Source: an uncultured Bacteroidota bacterium (GTDB taxonomy: Bacteria > Bacteroidota > Bacteroidia > Flavobacteriales > Flavobacteriaceae). From it: 15,748 bases of DNA. Made by a program: the position numbers and the translations under genes. Every line of letters begins with the position of its first letter. Position 1 is the first letter of the stretch. Below the pieces are notes generated by a model. That model did not search any database. It was not told where the DNA came from and was given only the letters and a program-made list of their open reading frames with translations. The stretch spans positions 1 through 15,748 of the forward strand of contig CAIRNC010000264.1 in NCBI GenBank assembly GCA_903879875.1. Direction: 5' to 3'. Positions 13,982-15,748 of the stretch are shown piece by piece.

Positions 13982-14461
13982 ATGGATTTAAAAGAAATTC
14001 AAAATCTGATTAAATTTGTAGCAAACTCAGGTGTTGCCGAAGTAAAATTAGAAATGGATGATGTAAAAATCACCATCAGAACTACATTAGAAGGTAATGC
14101 ACATGAAGTTACCTATTTACAAGCTCCACAAAACGTTTTACAACAAGCTCCAGTGCAACAAATAGTGCCTGCTGCGACCGCGCCAGTAGCAGCTGCGCCA
14201 GCTGCCGATGATAATGCTAAATACGTTACTATCAAATCGCCAATTATTGGTACTTTCTATAGAAAACCATCTCCAGACAAAGCCATGTTTGTAGAAGTAG
14301 GAAGCACTATTGGAAAAGGCGATGTACTTTGTGTAATTGAAGCCATGAAACTTTTCAACGAAATTGAATCAGAAGTTAGCGGTAAAATTGTAAAAGTATT
14401 GGTTGACGATATGTCTCCGGTAGAATTTGACCAACCTTTGTTTTTAGTTGACCCATCTTAA
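13982..14461 (+). CDS. accB: Biotin carboxyl carrier protein of acetyl-CoA carboxylase
   Basis: AccB carries biotin between the biotin carboxylase and carboxyltransferase subunits in the formation of malonyl-CoA. The 159-residue protein has the usual three parts: an N-terminal domain (MDLKEIQNLIKFVANSGVAE, about 1-50), a flexible Ala/Pro/Gln linker (about 60-95, with PVAAAPAADD), and a biotinyl domain (about 100-159). The modified lysine is K123 in EAMKLFNE. SPIIGTFYRKPSPD is the characteristic thumb region of the AccB type. It is followed by accC, 97 bases downstream, an arrangement common across bacteria. A possible RNA hairpin in the spacer could regulate the ratio of the two subunits. Confidence 0.97.
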   Translation: MDLKEIQNLIKFVANSGVAEVKLEMDDVKITIRTTLEGNAHEVTYLQAPQNVLQQAPVQQIVPAATAPVAAAPAADDNAKYVTIKSPIIGTFYRKPSPDKAMFVEVGSTIGKGDVLCVIEAMKLFNEIESEVSGKIVKVLVDDMSPVEFDQPLFLVDPS

Positions 14462-14482
14462 TTTTAGAGTATTAGATTTCTA

Positions 14483-14514
14483 GGGTTTTAGACCTTTTGT
14501 AAGGTTTAAAGTCT
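14483..14514 (+). promoter_or_regulatory. RNA hairpin in the accB-accC spacer
   Basis: GGGTTTTAGACCTT (14483-14496) can pair with AAGGTTTAAAGTCT (14501-14514) around a four-base loop, a 14-pair stem including several G-U pairs. The 5' end of the loop and stem lie inside the probable accBC transcript, so it could act as a processing or stability element. No T-tract follows, so it is not a standard terminator. Downstream, 14515-14552 holds a run of similar TCCAA/TCTAATT words. Confidence 0.45.
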
Positions 14515-14558
14515 GGAAATCCAACAATCCAATTGTCTAATTATCTAATTTAAAAAAG

Positions 14559-15748
14559 ATGTTTAAAAAAATATTAATTGCCAATAGAGGCGAAATTGCG
14601 CTTCGTATCATCAGAACTTGTAGAGAAATGGGCATCAAAACGGTTGCTGTTTATTCTACTGCCGATGCCGAAAGTCTTCATGTTCGTTTTGCGGATGAAG
14701 CTGTATGTATAGGTCCGCCACCTAGCAACTTGTCTTACCTTAAAATGTCAAGTATTATTGCAGCTGCAGAAATCACCAATGCAGATGCTATTCATCCCGG
14801 TTATGGATTCCTTTCTGAAAATGCAAAGTTCTCTAAAATTTGTCAAGAACACGGCATTAAATTTATTGGTGCTTCTCCTGAAATGATTGACCGTATGGGC
14901 GATAAAGCTTCGGCAAAAGCGACCATGATTGAAGCAGGAGTGCCTTGTGTACCCGGTTCTGTTGGAATTTTAGAATCTTATGAACAAGCCGCTAGTATAG
15001 CTAAAGAATTTGGCTATCCTGTAATGCTTAAAGCAACTGCAGGTGGTGGAGGAAAAGGAATGCGTGCCGTTTGGAAAGAAGAAGATTTATTGAAAGCATG
15101 GGAAAGTGCTCGTCAGGAATCGGCGGCAGCTTTTGGAAATGATGGCATGTATCTTGAAAAATTAATTGAAGAACCACGTCATATTGAAATACAAATTGTA
15201 GGTGATGCTTACGGAAAAGCGTGTCATCTTTCAGAAAGAGATTGCTCGGTGCAACGCCGTCATCAAAAACTGACAGAAGAGACACCGTCGCCATTTATGA
15301 CGGATGAGTTGCGTCAGAAAATGGGCGAAGCTGCTGTAAAAGCTGCTGAATATATTAAATATGAAGGTGCTGGAACGGTTGAGTTTTTGGTGGACAAACA
15401 CCGTAATTTCTACTTTATGGAAATGAATACCAGAATTCAAGTAGAACACCCAATTACTGAACAGGTGATTGATTATGATTTAATTCGGGAGCAAATAATG
15501 GTAGCTGCAGGTGTGCCGATTTCAGGGAAAAACTATTTGCCTCAATTGCACGCTATCGAATGTCGGATTAATGCCGAAGACCCTTACAACGATTTTCGCC
15601 CTTCACCAGGGAAGATAACGACATTGCACACGCCAGGTGGACACGGAATACGATTAGACACTCACGTCTATTCAGGTTATTCCATTCCGCCGAATTATGA
15701 TTCGATGATTGCCAAGCTGATTACCACAGCACAAACGCGTCAAGAAGC
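14559..15748 (+). CDS. accC: Biotin carboxylase of acetyl-CoA carboxylase, cut by the right edge
   Basis: AccC carboxylates the biotin on AccB using ATP and bicarbonate. The frame is open from the ATG at 14559 to the window end (about 396 codons of an expected 445-455), with no frameshift. The pre-ATP-grasp domain starts FKKILIANRGEIALRIIRT. The ATP-grasp domain shows MLKATAGGGGKGMR, where the glycine-rich loop binds ATP, then ERDCSVQRRHQKLTEE and EMNTRIQVEHPITEQ; E288, N290, R292 and E296 match the catalytic positions of the E. coli enzyme by number. The C-terminal domain begins HAIECRINAEDP and the visible part continues to YSGYSIPPNYDSMIAK. A close relative is the alpha subunit of propionyl- or acetyl-CoA carboxylase; the accB neighbour favours AccC. 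Confidence 0.96.
   Translation, partial: MFKKILIANRGEIALRIIRTCREMGIKTVAVYSTADAESLHVRFADEAVCIGPPPSNLSYLKMSSIIAAAEITNADAIHPGYGFLSENAKFSKICQEHGIKFIGASPEMIDRMGDKASAKATMIEAGVPCVPGSVGILESYEQAASIAKEFGYPVMLKATAGGGGKGMRAVWKEEDLLKAWESARQESAAAFGNDGMYLEKLIEEPRHIEIQIVGDAYGKACHLSERDCSVQRRHQKLTEETPSPFMTDELRQKMGEAAVKAAEYIKYEGAGTVEFLVDKHRNFYFMEMNTRIQVEHPITEQVIDYDLIREQIMVAAGVPISGKNYLPQLHAIECRINAEDPYNDFRPSPGKITTLHTPGGHGIRLDTHVYSGYSIPPNYDSMIAKLITTAQTRQE

Overview
The window looks like ordinary chromosome from a Flavobacteriaceae bacterium, most probably Flavobacterium. The DNA is AT-rich. Starts lack Shine-Dalgarno sites and are preceded by A-rich leaders, and several genes carry a Bacteroidetes-type -7 box (TAnnTTTG). 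The gene set also fits this family: the ribE/pdxA/DUF177/rpmF/fabH/accB/accC neighbourhood, large S8 and M1 peptidases with signal peptides, and a signal-bearing GH16 with a Bacteroidetes surface-protein N-terminal domain. No mobile element, CRISPR array, tRNA or rRNA gene was seen. No gene-free stretch exceeds 300 bases.

Layout. 1-293: the C-terminal end of a PLP-dependent class I/II aminotransferase, cut by the window edge. 557-1708: a secreted GH16 beta-glucanase (laminarinase type) standing alone. 1914-3396: a small conserved protein of unknown function followed by pheS. 3476-4872: a second small unknown protein tightly coupled to a Gfo/Idh/MocA oxidoreductase. 5070-9595: an MBL-fold hydrolase, a subtilisin-like S8 protease and an M1-family metallopeptidase, all rightward. 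9621-10810: two leftward genes, a small predicted outer-membrane barrel and riboflavin synthase. 10873-15748: pdxA, then DUF177-rpmF, then fabH, accB and accC (accC runs off the right edge).

How the genes relate. The right third is a metabolic and housekeeping block. PdxA makes a vitamin B6 precursor and RibE makes riboflavin; their promoters appear to face each other in a 62-bp gap. DUF177 and L32 form a two-gene unit closed by a strong intrinsic terminator. FabH, AccB and AccC supply the first steps of fatty-acid synthesis (malonyl-CoA formation and condensation). The middle holds exported hydrolases typical of a polymer-degrading flavobacterium.

I found no clear novel defence, mobile or biosynthetic system. 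The most unusual signal is a 20-bp perfect repeat: the 3' end of the small gene at 3476-3883 reappears just after the downstream oxidoreductase gene, with the last eight residues and the stop codon preserved in frame except for one R/K change. This suggests that the oxidoreductase was inserted at the gene's 3' end, leaving the displaced old terminus behind. Other points are short repeat structures in intergenic regions, a GH16 fused to an unusual N-terminal domain, and a large helical insertion in the S8 protease.
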